Source: Oscillospiraceae bacterium (GTDB lineage: Bacteria > Bacillota > Clostridia > Oscillospirales > Ruminococcaceae). Taken from it: a stretch of 5,127 nucleotides of DNA. Below the pieces are notes generated by a model. It was not told where the DNA came from. It saw only the letters and a program-made list of their open reading frames with translations, and ran no database searches. This document shows positions 4,658-5,127 of this stretch, one piece after another (the stretch's first letter is position 1; the number at the start of each line of letters is the position of its first letter). The position numbers and the translations under genes are program-made. The stretch is from the NCBI GenBank assembly GCA_902798675.1, contig CADBXQ010000041.1:6582-11708 (forward strand). The letters are read 5' to 3'.

Positions 4658-4873
4658 CCCCTCAAGGACGCAAACCTACCACTTGTCACGGACACTTTCA
4701 ACTGAACTTGTCCTTGAGCAAGGTTGAATTGCATGGTCGATGGTCTCATGGCGGCGCTCAAGTGGCTTCCCTCATGGTTTTTGGGGACGAATTCGAGGGC
4801 AGCTTAAATACATATAGTATTATCGTTCAAGAACTACTCTTTCTCAGCAATGGGATTTTGAGGGGACAAATAT
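4658..4873 (-). repeat. Dispersed ~210-bp intergenic repeat, copy C (inverted)
   Basis: This copy is inverted relative to A and B. In plus-strand order it has GACGCAAACCTACCACTTGT plus CACGGAC (from 4667), GGCGGCGCT (4750-4758), CCATGAGG complement with TTTTTGGGGACGAATTCGAG (from about 4779), and GAGGGGACAAATAT (4860-4873). CTTGT to GGCGGCGCT is 68 bp, as in A and D. Its ends carry an 8-bp inverted pair, CCCCTCAA (4658-4665) and TTGAGGGG (4858-4865), which is weak or absent in A and B. No clear target-site duplication is seen. Confidence 0.9.
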
Positions 4874-4924
4874 GACCTAACCAAATCTCCAAAAGAGCCA
4901 ACTATGCACCTAAAATAATTTTTT

Positions 4925-4938
4925 AAAATATGCTTGCA
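4925..4938 (+). repeat. Right arm of a 14-bp inverted repeat outside repeat C
   Basis: AAAATATGCTTGCA is the exact reverse complement of 2899-2912. It lies 51 bp outside copy C and overlaps the efp -35 box. Confidence 0.6.
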
Positions 4939-4962
4939 TTATTTTTCTGTTTGGTGTAGAAT
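4934..4962 (+). promoter_or_regulatory. efp promoter
   Basis: TTGCAT (4934-4939), a 17-bp spacer and TAGAAT (4957-4962) lie upstream of efp, giving a leader of about 34 nt. The -10 context GGTGTAGAATGAT closely resembles GGTGTATAATGAT of yajC. Confidence 0.72.
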
Positions 4963-5002
4963 GATTTATGAAAGTTTTTATTAAAACACAGGAGGTTTGT
5001 TT

Positions 5003-5127
5003 ATGATTTCAGCAGGAGATTTTAAAAACGGCGTGACATTTGATATGAATGGCAATGTTTTTCAGATTGTTGAATTTCAACACGTTAAACCCGGCAAAGG
5101 AGCGGCGTTTGTTCGCGCGAAAATAAA
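5003..5127 (+). CDS. efp: Elongation factor P, N-terminal 41 residues
   Basis: EF-P enters the ribosome between the P and E sites and relieves stalling at consecutive prolines. The visible part is the start of the KOW-like N-terminal domain: MISAGDFKNGVTF, then FQHVKPGKGAAFVRAKI. The loop VKPGKGAA carries Lys32, the position that is post-translationally modified in many bacteria; which modification applies here cannot be told. AGGAGG lies 7 nt before the ATG. The gene runs off the right edge; the family's full length is about 185 residues. It has its own promoter and follows repeat copy C. Confidence 0.97.
   Translation, partial: MISAGDFKNGVTFDMNGNVFQIVEFQHVKPGKGAAFVRAKI

Noticed and set aside
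578..4873. CRISPR array
   Set aside because: The copies are about 210 bp long, far apart and in both orientations; there are no short regular repeats with spacers.

Overview
The window looks like a piece of a low-GC Gram-positive chromosome, most likely an uncultured Clostridia-type Firmicute. Intergenic DNA is AT-rich, promoters are sigma-A-like, and Shine-Dalgarno sequences are strong AGGAG(G) types. The clearest taxonomic hint is yajC followed by a small four-helix membrane protein of the TIGR04086 type, a pairing I associate with Clostridia. I cannot name a genus.

Layout: the 3' end of lysS (class II lysyl-tRNA synthetase) runs + to base 557. Repeat copy A and a bidirectional terminator follow. 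A minus-strand gene (858-1670) encodes a protein with an N-terminal nucleoside 2-deoxyribosyltransferase/TIR-like fold and an unassigned C-terminal half; it has a perfect consensus promoter. Next come a divergent repeat copy D, then the minus-strand pair yajC (2532-2834) and TIGR04086-type gene (2039-2419, TTG start), transcribed from a promoter just upstream of yajC. Repeat copy B separates yajC from a minus-strand gene for a secreted, probably lineage-specific protein of 368 aa (3224-4330), which has a leader of about 215 nt. Repeat copy C then precedes the 5' end of efp (elongation factor P), which runs + off the window at 5003.

The core genes serve translation (lysS, efp) and Sec export (yajC); no shared pathway is visible beyond that. 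The striking part is between them. Every inter-operon gap holds one copy of a roughly 210-bp non-coding repeat (A, B, C, plus divergent D) with colinear blocks at nearly constant spacing. The copies are arranged A> gene <D and B> gene <C, so each of the two non-core genes is bracketed by an inverted pair while the core genes lie outside. The B/C pair is also flanked, just outside, by a perfect 14-bp inverted repeat that overlaps the -35 boxes of yajC and efp. This may be an undescribed repeat-bracketed cassette arrangement; whether it is mobile cannot be decided from this window alone.
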